The notes: generated by a model from the letters alone, not told the origin. A stretch of 52,861 nt of DNA from JACVRW01 sp035705985 (GCA_035705985.1 DASSVP010000074.1:1-52861); one strand, 5' to 3'; shown: positions 1 to 8,557, counted from the first letter of the stretch. Program-made: numbers and translations.

Positions 1-16
1 CGCCCGCCGCTAGGCG

Positions 17-787
17 CTACCCGACCTCCGCGCTGAACACCTTCAGCCCCTTCGGGGTGCCCTGGGCCTTGAAGCGCCAGTGGCGGCGCAGGCTCACGTC
101 CGCGTCGCCCAGGCGCTCTCTCACCGTCTCCGAGACGAGCACCTGGCTCGGGCCGGCGGCGTCGGCAACCCGAGCGGCGACGTTCACGTCGATTCCGAAG
201 TAGTCGCCGCCGAGCTTCCGCGGCTTGCCGAAGTGGATGCCCGCGCGCAGCTCGGGACGGTAACCGTCCACGTCCAGCTCGCGGACGCGCTCGCTCGCCT
301 CGAGCGCGGCGTCGACCGCTTCGGCCGCCTCGGCGAACACAGCCATCAGCCCGTCGCCCAGACGCTTGACGATCCGGCCATTGCGGTCGGTGAGCACGGG
401 ATCGACGATGCGCCCCACCTCGCGGAGCAGGTCGAGTGCCGCGTCGTCTCCCGCCTCGAGTGCCCAGTCGGAGAAGCGGACGAGGTCCACGAACAGGATC
501 GCCAGCGGACTCTCGCCCCGGCCGCGCCCCTGCGCCTCCGAGACCGCCTGCCAGAGCTGGAGCACGCCGAAGCCGAGCTCACGGCTGGCGCTCGGGCGCT
601 TCCGCGTCGCCGCCGCGAGCCGCTGCCCGATCAGCTGTGTCGGCTCGTCGCCCGCGACGGACAGCGGATCGCCGTAAGAGCGGTCACCCGGCAGCCGCCC
701 GCGCAGCGCCTGGGCGGCCTTGACCACCCCCTCCCTGCCGTCGAAGTTCCTCAGCGCCGCGACGGCGCGCTCGACATATCGAGCCAT
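17..787 (-). CDS. class III adenylate/guanylate cyclase domain protein
   Basis: This 256-residue protein ends in a class III nucleotide cyclase homology domain (about residues 92-256). Both metal-binding aspartates are visible, D101 in FVDLVRFS and D145 in KRLGDGL. The transition-state pair N202/R206 lies in VNVAAR. K141 and D200 occupy the purine-specifying positions in the pattern typical of adenylate cyclases, so cAMP is the likelier product (inference). The N-terminal 90 residues are helical and not recognised, and no membrane span is visible, so it is probably cytosolic. The ATG at 787 was chosen because the upstream extension is Arg/Cys-rich and not protein-like. A TAGTTT hexamer lies 10 nt before it. 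It is divergent from pspC. Confidence 0.85.
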   Translation of the reverse strand: MARYVERAVAALRNFDGREGVVKAAQALRGRLPGDRSYGDPLSVAGDEPTQLIGQRLAAATRKRPSASRELGFGVLQLWQAVSEAQGRGRGESPLAILFVDLVRFSDWALEAGDDAALDLLREVGRIVDPVLTDRNGRIVKRLGDGLMAVFAEAAEAVDAALEASERVRELDVDGYRPELRAGIHFGKPRKLGGDYFGIDVNVAARVADAAGPSQVLVSETVRERLGDADVSLRRHWRFKAQGTPKGLKVFSAEVG

Positions 788-845
788 TGCGCGCGCGAAA
801 CTAGCGCGTCGGCGAAACCGGCTGCTCTTACCGGCGCGAAACGGG

Positions 846-851
846 TATCCC
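846..851 (+). promoter_or_regulatory. -10 hexamer TATCCC for the PspC gene (leaderless layout)
   Basis: TATCCC ends 6 nt before the ATG at 858 and no Shine-Dalgarno is present. This is the spacing expected when transcription starts at the start codon. The hexamer is a weak match, so support comes mainly from the same spacing at other genes of the window. Confidence 0.35.
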
Positions 852-857
852 GTACGT

Positions 858-1073
858 ATGGCGCAACAGCTTCCGGTCAAGCAGCGCATGGCGCAGAACG
901 GGCTCGTTCGGCCCCGGAGCGGGCGGCTCCTCGCCGGAGTGTGCGCCGGCCTGGCGCGGCGCTTCGGGATGCGGCCCGGGGTCGTCCGGCTCCTGTTCGT
1001 CGTGTCGATCGTGCTCCCGGGGCCACAGTTCCTCGTCTACATCGCCCTCTGGATCCTCATGCCGAGCGAGTGA
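858..1073 (+). CDS. PspC domain membrane protein
   Basis: This 71-residue protein is essentially one PspC domain. A basic stretch (RPRSGRLLAGVCAGLARRFG) is followed by a hydrophobic span at about residues 44-66 and a short tail ending LWILMPSE, as is usual for the family. PspC proteins are inner-membrane proteins linked to envelope stress; no PspA or PspB is in the window. The ATG at 858 leaves a short basic leader before the domain. The 3' end overlaps the convergent metallo-beta-lactamase gene by 17 nt. Identification of the domain is secure; its role here is inferred from family knowledge. Confidence 0.85.
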   Translation: MAQQLPVKQRMAQNGLVRPRSGRLLAGVCAGLARRFGMRPGVVRLLFVVSIVLPGPQFLVYIALWILMPSE

Positions 1074-1839
1074 GGTCCAGGTTGCGCTCGTGGAGCTTGC
1101 GCTGCTCGCCCGTGTCGCGGCCCCTCGGGAGCGCCGGCTTCTCCTCGCCGCGCTCGAGCGCGTCCAGATAGTCCATGTCCTCGTCCAGGAGCCGCAGCGC
1201 GGCCTCGTGGGTCTGCGGCGCGCCGTGGCCCGGGACGATGGTCTGAGCGGCCTCGACGAGCGGGCCGAGCCGGGCCAGCGTCGCGCGGTAGTCGCCGACC
1301 GAGCCACCCGGCGAGACCATCGGGATCTCCACGTTCGAGAGGTAGTCGCCCGCACAGAGGACGCCGCACCAGCGTGCCATCACAGCCATGCCATCCGCGG
1401 TGTGGCCCTCCGCCGGGTGCAGCTCGAGCTCCTCGGGGCCGAGCTCGATGCTCCCTGGCACCGGCAGCGTCTGCACCTGCCCCAGCGCCAGGGGCGCAGT
1501 ACGCTCGACGTACCACTCCTCGTCGCGCCGGCGCAGCGATCGCTGCGCCGCGCCCGGCTCCTGGTGCACTCGCATCACGCTCGGCTCGCCGAGCCCGAGC
1601 GCAAGGCCGGGGTAGGCGAGCCGCCCGAGCAGGTGGTCGAAGTCGGCGTGGGTGGCGATCAGAGCGTCGGGCTCGAAGCCGGCGCCGGCGAGGAGGCCTG
1701 GCAGGGCCTCGAGCTCGTCCGGGAAGTAGGGCGAGTCGACGAGCATCGCCTCCCCGCCGGAGCGCAGCGCGACGGCGTTCGTCTGCCACATCCTGCTCGT
1801 GATGACGAGAGCGTCGGGATGAACCGAGACGGCTCTCAA
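1057..1839 (-). CDS. MBL-fold metallo-hydrolase
   Basis: This 260-residue metallo-beta-lactamase-fold hydrolase carries the metal site THADFDH (an HxDxDH variant of HxHxDH), a downstream EGHT histidine, a CAGD aspartate and a C-terminal PGHG histidine. The architecture resembles glyoxalase II-like and other small-molecule hydrolases; the substrate is unknown. The start is taken as TTG at 1839, because it overlaps the stop of the upstream HAD gene in a TTGA tetramer, the coupling used elsewhere in this window. The first ATG, at 1791, would remove the first beta strand. It forms a two-gene operon with the HAD hydrolase. Confidence 0.8.
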   Translation of the reverse strand: MRAVSVHPDALVITSRMWQTNAVALRSGGEAMLVDSPYFPDELEALPGLLAGAGFEPDALIATHADFDHLLGRLAYPGLALGLGEPSVMRVHQEPGAAQRSLRRRDEEWYVERTAPLALGQVQTLPVPGSIELGPEELELHPAEGHTADGMAVMARWCGVLCAGDYLSNVEIPMVSPGGSVGDYRATLARLGPLVEAAQTIVPGHGAPQTHEAALRLLDEDMDYLDALERGEEKPALPRGRDTGEQRKLHERNLDLTRSA

Positions 1840-2516
1840 GCGGCCTTGAGGAGCTTGCCGGCGTCGCGGAAGGTCTTCACCTCGGCGTCCGGCTTCTTGC
1901 GCCCGTCGAGGGCCTCGCCGTGGCGATTCACCCAGATCACGGGGATCTTCGACTTCAGGCAGGGCTCCACGTCCGTCGGATATCCCGACGCGATGTGGAC
2001 CCAGTTCTTCTTGAGCTTCTCGATGCGCCGCGCGCACTCCTTGAAGTGCGCGGGATCGGGCTTGTAGCTGCGCACCTGCTGGGCCGTGACCACGAGGTCG
2101 AAGTCCACGCGGAAGTGGCGGCGCGTGGCGCCGAGGAGCTTGTCGTCGATGTTCGCCAGGATCCCCAGCTCGTACTTCTTCGCGAAGCGCTCGAGCTGCG
2201 CGTTCGTCTCGCGGAACGGCCCCCACGCGGGCACGCTGTTCGGGAGGAAGTTCGAGCGCGACGGCTCGAGGTCCCAGCCCAGCTCGCCGGCCACGCGCAC
2301 GGCCGTCCGCCGGAGCACCTCCGCGTAGAGCTCGTATGAGCCGCGCTGGATCTCGCGCTGGACGTCGATGAAGCGCGGGATCAGCGCATCGCGGTCGATC
2401 GTGAACCCGTCGCGGTCGGCCTCCCTCTGGAACGCGTCGTACACGCCGCTCTCCCAGTCGATGAGCGTGCCGTAGCAATCGAACGTGACGAATTTGACGT
2501 CTTTTGGAAGAGCCAT
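1836..2516 (-). CDS. HAD-superfamily hydrolase, haloacid dehalogenase type II-like
   Basis: This 226-residue HAD hydrolase has motif I FDCYGTLID (nucleophile Asp near residue 13), motif II around LANIDD, the motif III lysine in SYKPDPAHF, and a motif IV region reading ASGYPTDVEP. In dehalogenases motif II normally offers Ser or Thr and motif IV reads SNxWD; both differ here, so phosphatase or dehalogenase activity cannot be chosen. The cap sits between motifs I and II, as in subclass I. The ATG at 2516 has a TATCGA hexamer 9 nt upstream. It is divergent from sucC and coupled to the MBL-fold gene downstream. Confidence 0.85.
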   Translation of the reverse strand: MALPKDVKFVTFDCYGTLIDWESGVYDAFQREADRDGFTIDRDALIPRFIDVQREIQRGSYELYAEVLRRTAVRVAGELGWDLEPSRSNFLPNSVPAWGPFRETNAQLERFAKKYELGILANIDDKLLGATRRHFRVDFDLVVTAQQVRSYKPDPAHFKECARRIEKLKKNWVHIASGYPTDVEPCLKSKIPVIWVNRHGEALDGRKKPDAEVKTFRDAGKLLKAA

Positions 2517-2581
2517 GAGGTGATTTCGATAGGGTCCTGCGCCCGCCTGATCCCCGCACCGCTGAGCGCGGCGGCGGATAG

Positions 2582-2587
2582 TACCTA
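2582..2587 (+). promoter_or_regulatory. -10 hexamer TACCTA for sucCD (leaderless layout)
   Basis: TACCTA ends 6 nt before the sucC ATG, with no Shine-Dalgarno in between. An overlapping TAGTAC three bases upstream is an alternative. This is inferred from spacing, which recurs at other first genes of the window. Confidence 0.4.
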
Positions 2588-2593
2588 CCCGCG

Positions 2594-3733
2594 ATGGACC
2601 TCCTCGAATACCAGGGCAAGCAGCTCTTCTCGAAGCACGGCGTCCCCGTGCCCGAGGGACGGCCCGCCACGACGGTCCCGGAGGCCGTCGAAGCGGCCGA
2701 GGAACTGGGCTATCCGGTGGTCATCAAGGCGCAGGTCCAGATCGGCGGACGCGGCAAGGCGGGGGGCATCAAGCTGGCCTCGAACCGCTCGGAGGCGGAG
2801 GAGCACGCCACCGCGATCCTTGGGATGGACATCCGCGGCTTCGCCGTCCACGAGCTGTACGTGGAGAGGGCGTCGGAGATCGACGAGGAGTACTACGCGG
2901 CGATCGTCTTCGACCGCTCCGCGAAGAAGCCGATGGCCATGCTCTCGAAGATGGGCGGCATGGACGTCGAGGAGGTCGCCGAGACCGACCCCGAGGCCAT
3001 GCGGATGCTGCACGTGGACCCGCTGCTCGGCCTCCAGGACTTCCACGGGCGCCGGCTCGCCTTCGAGTCGGGCATCGCCGAGGACGTCATCCGGCCCGTC
3101 GGCGCGATGCTGGCGAAGCTCTACGAGGTCTTCGTGCGCGAGGACGCCACGCTCGTCGAGGTGAATCCCCTGCTCGTGACGAAGAGCCGCGAGGTGGTGG
3201 CGCTCGACGCGAAGGTCACGGTCGACGACAACGCGCTGTTCCGCCACCCGGACGTGGCCGAGATGCGCGACGTCTCGGCGGAGGACCCGCAGGAGCGGAT
3301 GGCGAAGGAGCGCGGCCTCACGTACGTGAAGCTCGACGGGAACGTGGGGATCCTCGGCAACGGCGCCGGGCTCGTGATGTCCACGCTCGACGTCGTGGCC
3401 CAGGCGGGCGGCAAGCCCGCGAACTTCCTCGACGCCGGCGGCGGCTCGAAGGCCGACGCGATCACGAGCGCCGTGGAGGTGATCCTCTCGGACGACAAGG
3501 TGAGCGCCGTGCTCTTCAACATCTTCGGCGGCATCACGCGCTGCGACGAGGTGGCGAAGGGGCTAATCGAGGCCTTCGAGCAGATCAAGCCCGACGTGCC
3601 GTTCGTCGTGCGCCTGGACGGCACGAACGACAAGGAGGGGCGCGCCCTGCTCGCCGAGGCCGGCCTCCCGAACGTGCACACCGAGGCGACGATGCTCGGC
3701 GCCGCCGAGAAGGTCGTGGAGCTGGCCGGCTGA
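2594..3733 (+). CDS. sucC: succinyl-CoA synthetase (ADP/GDP-forming) beta subunit
   Basis: This 379-residue beta subunit of succinyl-CoA ligase catalyses substrate-level phosphorylation in the TCA cycle together with SucD. The N-terminal ATP-grasp domain starts MDLLEYQGKQLF and contains the nucleotide-binding loop QVQIGGRGKAGGIK. The metal-binding region EVNPLLV follows near residue 193. The C-terminal CoA-ligase domain holds GNGAGLVMSTLD and NIFGGITRCDEVA. Length and order are standard. The gene overlaps sucD by one base (TGATG), so the two are translationally coupled. It is cytosolic. Confidence 0.97.
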   Translation: MDLLEYQGKQLFSKHGVPVPEGRPATTVPEAVEAAEELGYPVVIKAQVQIGGRGKAGGIKLASNRSEAEEHATAILGMDIRGFAVHELYVERASEIDEEYYAAIVFDRSAKKPMAMLSKMGGMDVEEVAETDPEAMRMLHVDPLLGLQDFHGRRLAFESGIAEDVIRPVGAMLAKLYEVFVREDATLVEVNPLLVTKSREVVALDAKVTVDDNALFRHPDVAEMRDVSAEDPQERMAKERGLTYVKLDGNVGILGNGAGLVMSTLDVVAQAGGKPANFLDAGGGSKADAITSAVEVILSDDKVSAVLFNIFGGITRCDEVAKGLIEAFEQIKPDVPFVVRLDGTNDKEGRALLAEAGLPNVHTEATMLGAAEKVVELAG

Positions 3734-4611
3734 TGGCGATCCTCGTTGACGGCGACACGCGGCTGGTCGTGTCCGGCATCACCGGCCGCGAGGGCACCTT
3801 CCACAGCCTGCGCAACCGCGACTACGGCACGAACGTCGTCGCGGGCGTCACGCCCGGCAAGGGCGGCCAGGACGTGGACGGGATTCCGGTCTTCAACACC
3901 CTCCACGACGCCGTCGAGCAGACCGGCGCGAACACCGCGATGGTGTTCGTGCCGCCGCGCTTCGCGGCCGACTCGATCCTCGAGGCGGAGGACGCGGGGA
4001 TCGGCCTGATCATCACGATCACCGAGGGCATCCCGGCGCACGACGAGCTGCGCGTCTACAACCACCTGAAGCACGGCAGCTCGCGGCTCGTGGGACCCAA
4101 CTGCCCCGGCATTCTCTCCCCTGGGAAGGCGAACGTCGGGATCATCCCGGCGCAGTTCTTCAAGGAGGGCAACGTCGGGCTGGTCTCGCGTTCCGGCACG
4201 CTCACGTACCAGATCGGCAACGAGCTGGCCCAGCGCGGCTTCGGGAACTCGTCGATCGTCGGCATCGGCGGCGACCCGGTGCCGGGCTCGAGCTTCATCG
4301 ACATGATCGAGCTGTTCGAGGCGGACCCGGAGACCGAGCTGATCGTGATGTGCGGCGAGATCGGCGGCAGCGCCGAGGAGGAGGCGGCCGACTACATCGC
4401 CGAGAGCGTGTCGAAGCCGGTGCTTGCGTACATCGCGGGATTCACGGCCCCACCCGGCAAGACAATGGGGCATGCTGGGGCGATCGTGTCAGGTTCGAAG
4501 GGAACTGCTGTGGCGAAGGCGGAGGCTCTGGAGGCGAAGGGCGTGCGTGTAGGACGCAACCCCACCCAGGTGTCGGAGATCGCAGTGGAGATTCTGGGCG
4601 CCCGGGTGTAG
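3733..4611 (+). CDS. sucD: succinyl-CoA synthetase alpha subunit
   Basis: This 292-residue alpha subunit binds CoA and carries the phosphorylated catalytic histidine, here H247 in GKTMGHAGAIVSG. The Rossmann-like CoA-binding domain opens with VSGITGREGTFH. GPNCPGILSPG and SRSGTLTYQ are family signatures. The ATG overlaps the sucC stop, so equimolar synthesis is expected. The next gene starts only 4 nt after the stop, which puts an aminotransferase in the same transcript. Confidence 0.97.
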   Translation: MAILVDGDTRLVVSGITGREGTFHSLRNRDYGTNVVAGVTPGKGGQDVDGIPVFNTLHDAVEQTGANTAMVFVPPRFAADSILEAEDAGIGLIITITEGIPAHDELRVYNHLKHGSSRLVGPNCPGILSPGKANVGIIPAQFFKEGNVGLVSRSGTLTYQIGNELAQRGFGNSSIVGIGGDPVPGSSFIDMIELFEADPETELIVMCGEIGGSAEEEAADYIAESVSKPVLAYIAGFTAPPGKTMGHAGAIVSGSKGTAVAKAEALEAKGVRVGRNPTQVSEIAVEILGARV

Positions 4612-4615
4612 CCGG

Positions 4616-5719
4616 GTGGCCGAGCTCACCAACATCTCGCTGGCACGGGGCGCTCCCTCGCCCGACATCGTCGCCGTCGACGACCTGAAGGCGGCGGCCG
4701 TGAAGGCACTCGAGCACGACGCGGCCGGCACGGTCGCGTACGGGACCTCGGCGGGCTACCCGCGGCTGCTCGAGTGGATCGCAGAGAAGCACGACGTGGC
4801 GCCCGACCGCCTGATCGCGACGAACGGCTCCATGCAGGCCGACGCGTTCCTGTTCCAGGCGCTCGTCGAGCCGGGCGACGTCGTGGTGGTCGAGGCGCCC
4901 ACCTACGACCGCACGCTCCTGTCGCTCCGCCAGCTCGGCGCCGAGATCCTGGCGATCCCGCTCGAGCCGGACGGGATCGACGTGGCCGCGCTCGAGCTCG
5001 CCCTGAAGCAGGGCGCGCGGCCCAAGCTCGCCCACATCATCCCCAACTTCCAGAACCCGGCCGGCTGCACGCTCTCGCTCGAGAAGCGCGAGCGGCTGCT
5101 CGCGCTCGCCGCGGAGCACGGCTTCACCATCTTCGAGGACGATCCCTACGTGGAGCTGCGCTTCGAGGGCGAGTCGCTGCCCACGATGCTGTCCATGGGC
5201 GGCGCCGAGAGCGTCGTGTACGCATCATCCTTCTCGAAGACGGTCTGCCCGGGCATCCGGGTGGGCTATCTGGTCGGCCCCGCGGAACTGATCGCCCGCA
5301 TCCGGAAGCTCGCCACGAACACCTACATCTCGCCGAACATGGTCGCCCAGTCGATCGTCGCGGAGTTCTGCCATTCGGGCGCCCTCGAGCGCTCGATCGA
5401 GACGGTCAAGGCCGCTCTTCGCGAGCGCCGCGACGCCACCGCCGAGGCGCTGGAGCGGCACATCCCCGACGCGCGCTTCGTGACCCCGCAGGGCGGCTAC
5501 TTCCTGTGGGTCGACCTGCCGGAGGGCAGCGACGTGGCGGCGCTCGAGGCGGCGTCGCAGGAGCGCGGCGTCGTCTTCGTGAAGGGCACGGATTTCCTGA
5601 TCGAGGGTGGGGAGAGCTCGCTGCGGATCGCCTATTCCGCCGTGCCGCCGGACCAGATCGAGGAGGGCATCGCCCGCATGGCCGAGGCCTACCGAGAGCT
5701 GGCCGGCGCGACTGCGTGA
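4616..5719 (+). CDS. PLP-dependent aminotransferase, class I/II (2-aminoadipate/MocR-like fold)
   Basis: This 367-residue fold-type I aminotransferase has the Schiff-base lysine K208 in SSFSKTVCPG, N147 in PNFQNPAG, the pyridine-ring aspartate in FEDDPYVELRF (about D175) and an arginine in GIRVGY. These patterns match the 2-aminoadipate/aromatic aminotransferase group that also forms the C-terminus of MocR regulators; there is no DNA-binding domain here. The substrate is unassigned. It starts with GTG, 4 nt after sucD. Its own stop overlaps the GTG of the next gene (GTGA). Confidence 0.9.
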   Translation: MAELTNISLARGAPSPDIVAVDDLKAAAVKALEHDAAGTVAYGTSAGYPRLLEWIAEKHDVAPDRLIATNGSMQADAFLFQALVEPGDVVVVEAPTYDRTLLSLRQLGAEILAIPLEPDGIDVAALELALKQGARPKLAHIIPNFQNPAGCTLSLEKRERLLALAAEHGFTIFEDDPYVELRFEGESLPTMLSMGGAESVVYASSFSKTVCPGIRVGYLVGPAELIARIRKLATNTYISPNMVAQSIVAEFCHSGALERSIETVKAALRERRDATAEALERHIPDARFVTPQGGYFLWVDLPEGSDVAALEAASQERGVVFVKGTDFLIEGGESSLRIAYSAVPPDQIEEGIARMAEAYRELAGATA

Positions 5720-6453
5720 GCCGGCTGGAGCTGCGCCGGCCACGCGACGTGGCCGCCCTCTTCCGCGACTCGGGCGCCGTCTACCTCCGGCACCTGTGGC
5801 TATTCGTCGCGCTGGCCGCCGCGGTCGTCGTCCCGGTGCACCTCGTGGTCCAGGGCATCGGGCTCGAGATGCTCACGAGCTCGTACGACGAGTCGCTGGA
5901 CGCCGCGGGGCTGCTCGTGCCGTCCGCCGTCGAGTTCCTCGTGGTGCTGCCGATCGTGACGGCGATCGGCGTGTACGCGTTGGAGGCGATCGCCCGCGCC
6001 GAGAGGCCGCGGGCCCGCGAGGTGCTGGTGGCCGGCTTCGAGGCCTTCACGCCGCTGTTCGCCGCGGTGGTGCTGGCCGGGCTGGGCATCGTGGTGGGCC
6101 TGCTCGCGCTGGTCGTGCCCGGCGTGTTCCTCGCCGTCCGCTGGTTCCTCGTGCCGCAGGCGGTCGTGATCGACGGCGCCCGCGGCGCGGGCGCGCTGCG
6201 GCGCTCGGGCGACCTGGTCCAGGGCTTCTGGTGGCGCACGTTCGGCCTGGTGGTGCTCGCGAACGTCGCGGTGGTGATCCCGGGCGTGATCCTGCTCGAG
6301 CCGTTCAGGGCGCTGGCGGAGAGCACCGACAGCTCCGCCTGGGAGCTCGTGGGAGGGATCGTCACGACATCGGTGACCAGCCCGTTCCTCGCGCTCTTCT
6401 CCACGTTCCTCTACCACGACCTGCTCGCCCGCGGGGCCCACGCGGCGGACTGA
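5716..6453 (+). CDS. multi-pass membrane protein, YciC/GDPD-membrane-domain-like
   Basis: This is a 245-residue integral membrane protein with about five or six hydrophobic segments (near residues 26-46, 70-90, 115-140, 165-190 and 205-235). The central pattern VVPGVFLAVRWFLVPQAVVID followed by GALRRSGDLVQGFWWRT resembles the membrane domain found in YciC and in some glycerophosphodiester phosphodiesterases; no catalytic domain is attached. The GTG at 5716 overlaps the aminotransferase stop by 4 nt. The function is unknown. Confidence 0.75.
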   Translation: MSRLELRRPRDVAALFRDSGAVYLRHLWLFVALAAAVVVPVHLVVQGIGLEMLTSSYDESLDAAGLLVPSAVEFLVVLPIVTAIGVYALEAIARAERPRAREVLVAGFEAFTPLFAAVVLAGLGIVVGLLALVVPGVFLAVRWFLVPQAVVIDGARGAGALRRSGDLVQGFWWRTFGLVVLANVAVVIPGVILLEPFRALAESTDSSAWELVGGIVTTSVTSPFLALFSTFLYHDLLARGAHAAD

Positions 6454-6456
6454 CCC

Positions 6457-7686
6457 GTGAGCCAGGAGCGGCTCACCCGCGACTTCATCCTGTTGCGCGC
6501 GCTGCGCTGGCTGCCGCTCGGCCTGGTGCTGCCCTTCCTCACGATCACGCCGGTCGACCGCGGGCTGTCGCTGGCCCAGGGGGGCGCGGCGTTCGCGGTG
6601 CACGGCGCCGTGGCGCTGCTGCTGGAAGTCCCGAGCGGCGTGCTCGCCGACACGCTGGGCCGCCGCCGCGTGCTGCTCGCGGGCGCGGCGCTCACCGCCG
6701 TGAGCCTCGCGGTGTTCGCGTTCGCGGACGCCCTCGTCGCGTTCATCGGCTCGCTTGCGGCGCTGGCCGCGGGGCGAGCGCTCATCTCCGGCGCGCTCGA
6801 GGCCTGGTACGTGGACTCGCTGCGCGCGCTCGACCCGTCGGCTCCGCTCGCCGCCGGACTGTCGCGCGGCACCGCGGCGGAGGGCGTGGCGCTCGCCCTC
6901 GGCTCGCTGGCCGGCGGAGGGATCGTGACGGTCTCGAACTACACCTACACCGGCCTCGCGGCGTCGGCCGCGGCGCTCGTCTACCTCGTGGCGGTGGCGT
7001 GGCTCGTGCGGGAGACGCATCCGCCGGCGCACGAGCACCGCGCCGGTGCCCGAATGCGTGCGCGTGTGCGGAGCGTCGTGGGGACGGCGCGGGCGGAGGC
7101 CAGGGCATCGGTGACGGTGCGGATGGTGCTCGTGGCGGCCGTGGCGTTCGGGATGTCGCTCGCCTCGGTGGAGCTGCTGTGGCAGCCGCGCCTCGGCGAG
7201 CTGCTCGCAACCGACGGCAGCCACGGCGTGGCGTTCGGCGCGCTCGCCGCAGGTTCGATGCTGGTCGTGGCCATCGGCGCGGCGGCGGTCGGCCCGCGCA
7301 TGCGGCGGCGCGTCTCGGTGAGCACCGTCTACCTCGGCTCGCTGCTCGTCACGGCGGTGTGCATCGCCGCGCTCGGGTTGCCGAGTGGGGCCGCGCTCTT
7401 CGCCGTCGTCTACCTGCTCGTCTACCTCGGGGCCGGGGCCGCCGAGCCGCTCCACTCGGAGCTGCTGAACGAGGCCGTCGGATCGGAGGCGCGCGCGACG
7501 ATGATCTCCGCCGACGCGCTCTCCGCGCAGTGCGGCGCGCTCGTCGCGAACCTGGGCGGCGGCCTGCTCGCGTCTGCCGCGAGCCCGGGCACGGCGTGGG
7601 TGGTCGCGGGCGGCGTGGTGGTGCTCACCGTCGCGTACGTGGCTCCCAGGCTGAGAGGCTCACGGCGCCTGGAAGCGCGGACCTGA
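6457..7686 (+). CDS. MFS transporter
   Basis: This 409-residue major facilitator superfamily carrier has around twelve hydrophobic segments. The loop between helices 2 and 3 reads GVLADTLGRRRVLL, the family signature. A basic cytoplasmic loop near residue 200 separates the two six-helix halves. It is most like drug-efflux or YxlH-type carriers; the substrate is unknown. It starts with GTG 3 nt after the preceding stop, so it belongs to the same long transcript as sucCD. Confidence 0.88.
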   Translation: MSQERLTRDFILLRALRWLPLGLVLPFLTITPVDRGLSLAQGGAAFAVHGAVALLLEVPSGVLADTLGRRRVLLAGAALTAVSLAVFAFADALVAFIGSLAALAAGRALISGALEAWYVDSLRALDPSAPLAAGLSRGTAAEGVALALGSLAGGGIVTVSNYTYTGLAASAAALVYLVAVAWLVRETHPPAHEHRAGARMRARVRSVVGTARAEARASVTVRMVLVAAVAFGMSLASVELLWQPRLGELLATDGSHGVAFGALAAGSMLVVAIGAAAVGPRMRRRVSVSTVYLGSLLVTAVCIAALGLPSGAALFAVVYLLVYLGAGAAEPLHSELLNEAVGSEARATMISADALSAQCGALVANLGGGLLASAASPGTAWVVAGGVVVLTVAYVAPRLRGSRRLEART

Positions 7687-7730
7687 TTCGCCCGAACTAC
7701 GACGACTGGCGGCGCGGAGACCGGCGCGCG

Positions 7731-8444
7731 CTAGCGGCCGTAGCGCTCGCGGCCGAGGACGAGCTGGTCGGGGAGAGCGGTGCGGGGCGGCGGCGACGGG
7801 TCGGCGACGACTGAGACTGTTTCGGCCACGCTGCGCGTGATCGAATGCCGGTCGCCGTTCGACTCGACCACGACCTCCTCCTCGCCCGCGCGTGCGAGCG
7901 TGCCCTCGAGGCCCGGCGTCAGGCCCGTGTCCTTCAGGTAGTGGAGAAGATCCTCGGCCTCGTTCTCGAAGCGCAGGATGCGCACGTGCGCGCCCTGCTC
8001 GACGTCCGCGAGCGGGACCCCCTCCTCGCGATCGCCCTCGAAGATCGGGTGCCCGTGCGGGCAGGTCTTCGCGTCGCCGATCGCGCGCAGCATCCGCTCC
8101 TCCACCATCGGCGACATCCAGTGCTCGAGCCGCTCGGCCTCCTCGTGGACCTGGTCCCAGGGGATGTCGAAGACGTCCGTCAGGAAGCGCTCGATCAGCC
8201 GGTGGCGGCGCACGATCCCGGCCGCGTGCTCCTGCCCCGAAGCCGTGAACTCGAGCGACTTGTCCGCCGCGCGCGTGACGTACCCGTCCGCCTCGAGCCG
8301 GCCGATCATCTCGTGCACCGTCGGCGCCGACACCTGCATCGCGCGCGCGATGTTCGCGCCCGTGATCGGGAGCCCCGCCTCCTGGAGCCAGTAGATGATC
8401 TGGAGGTACTCCTCCTCCGCGACGGTGGCTTGCTCCTGCGACAT
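7731..8444 (-). CDS. DtxR-family metalloregulator, MntR-like
   Basis: This 237-residue DtxR/MntR-type repressor has an N-terminal winged helix (residues 8-60), a dimerisation and metal-binding domain (61-140, with H81 and the E104/E107/H108 cluster and the CPHGHPI motif) and a C-terminal FeoA/SH3-like domain (143-220). DtxR and IdeR have Cys at the E104 position while MntR has Glu, so manganese sensing is favoured (inference from family knowledge). No metal transporter lies next to it. The ATG at 8444 sits exactly 7 nt after a TAGGAT hexamer. An ATG at 8453 in the same frame is less likely because it lies inside that element. Confidence 0.9.
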   Translation of the reverse strand: MSQEQATVAEEEYLQIIYWLQEAGLPITGANIARAMQVSAPTVHEMIGRLEADGYVTRAADKSLEFTASGQEHAAGIVRRHRLIERFLTDVFDIPWDQVHEEAERLEHWMSPMVEERMLRAIGDAKTCPHGHPIFEGDREEGVPLADVEQGAHVRILRFENEAEDLLHYLKDTGLTPGLEGTLARAGEEEVVVESNGDRHSITRSVAETVSVVADPSPPPRTALPDQLVLGRERYGR

Positions 8445-8451
8445 GCGGAGC

Positions 8452-8457
8452 ATCCTA
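8452..8457 (-). promoter_or_regulatory. -10 hexamer TAGGAT for the MntR-like gene (leaderless layout)
   Basis: On the minus strand TAGGAT is followed by 7 nt and then ATG at 8444. The AGGA inside it could instead be a weak Shine-Dalgarno. The mirror-image arrangement at 8558-8571 favours the -10 reading. Confidence 0.5.
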
Positions 8458-8467
8458 ACGCTGAGGG

Positions 8468-8553
8468 GCCGTGCGCCAAGCAGCGGGCGGAGACCGGTGC
8501 GCAGGCCTGGTGCCGTGCGCCAAGCACCGGGCGGAGACCGGTGCGCAGGCCTG
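8468..8553. repeat. tandem 44-bp-period repeat, two 42-bp copies with a hairpin in each
   Basis: Copies at 8468-8509 and 8512-8553 match at 41 of 42 positions and are separated by 2 nt. The second copy contains a perfect inverted repeat GCACCGG-N7-CCGGTGC; the first has one mismatch in its left arm. It fills the space between the two divergent -10 elements. It is too GC-rich and differently built for a DtxR-type operator. It could be a REP-like interspersed element or a local duplication; its presence elsewhere in the genome cannot be judged here. Confidence 0.85.
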
Positions 8554-8557
8554 CTAC

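Noticed and set aside
1836..2516. Confident naming as L-2-haloacid dehalogenase
   Set aside because: Motifs II and IV depart from the dehalogenase pattern, so only the superfamily is given.
8468..8553. Operator for the MntR-like regulator
   Set aside because: DtxR/MntR operators are AT-rich imperfect palindromes of about 19-22 bp; these units are GC-rich tandem copies with a 7-bp hairpin.
8468..8553. CRISPR array
   Set aside because: Only two repeat copies separated by 2 nt, with no spacers and no cas genes in the window.
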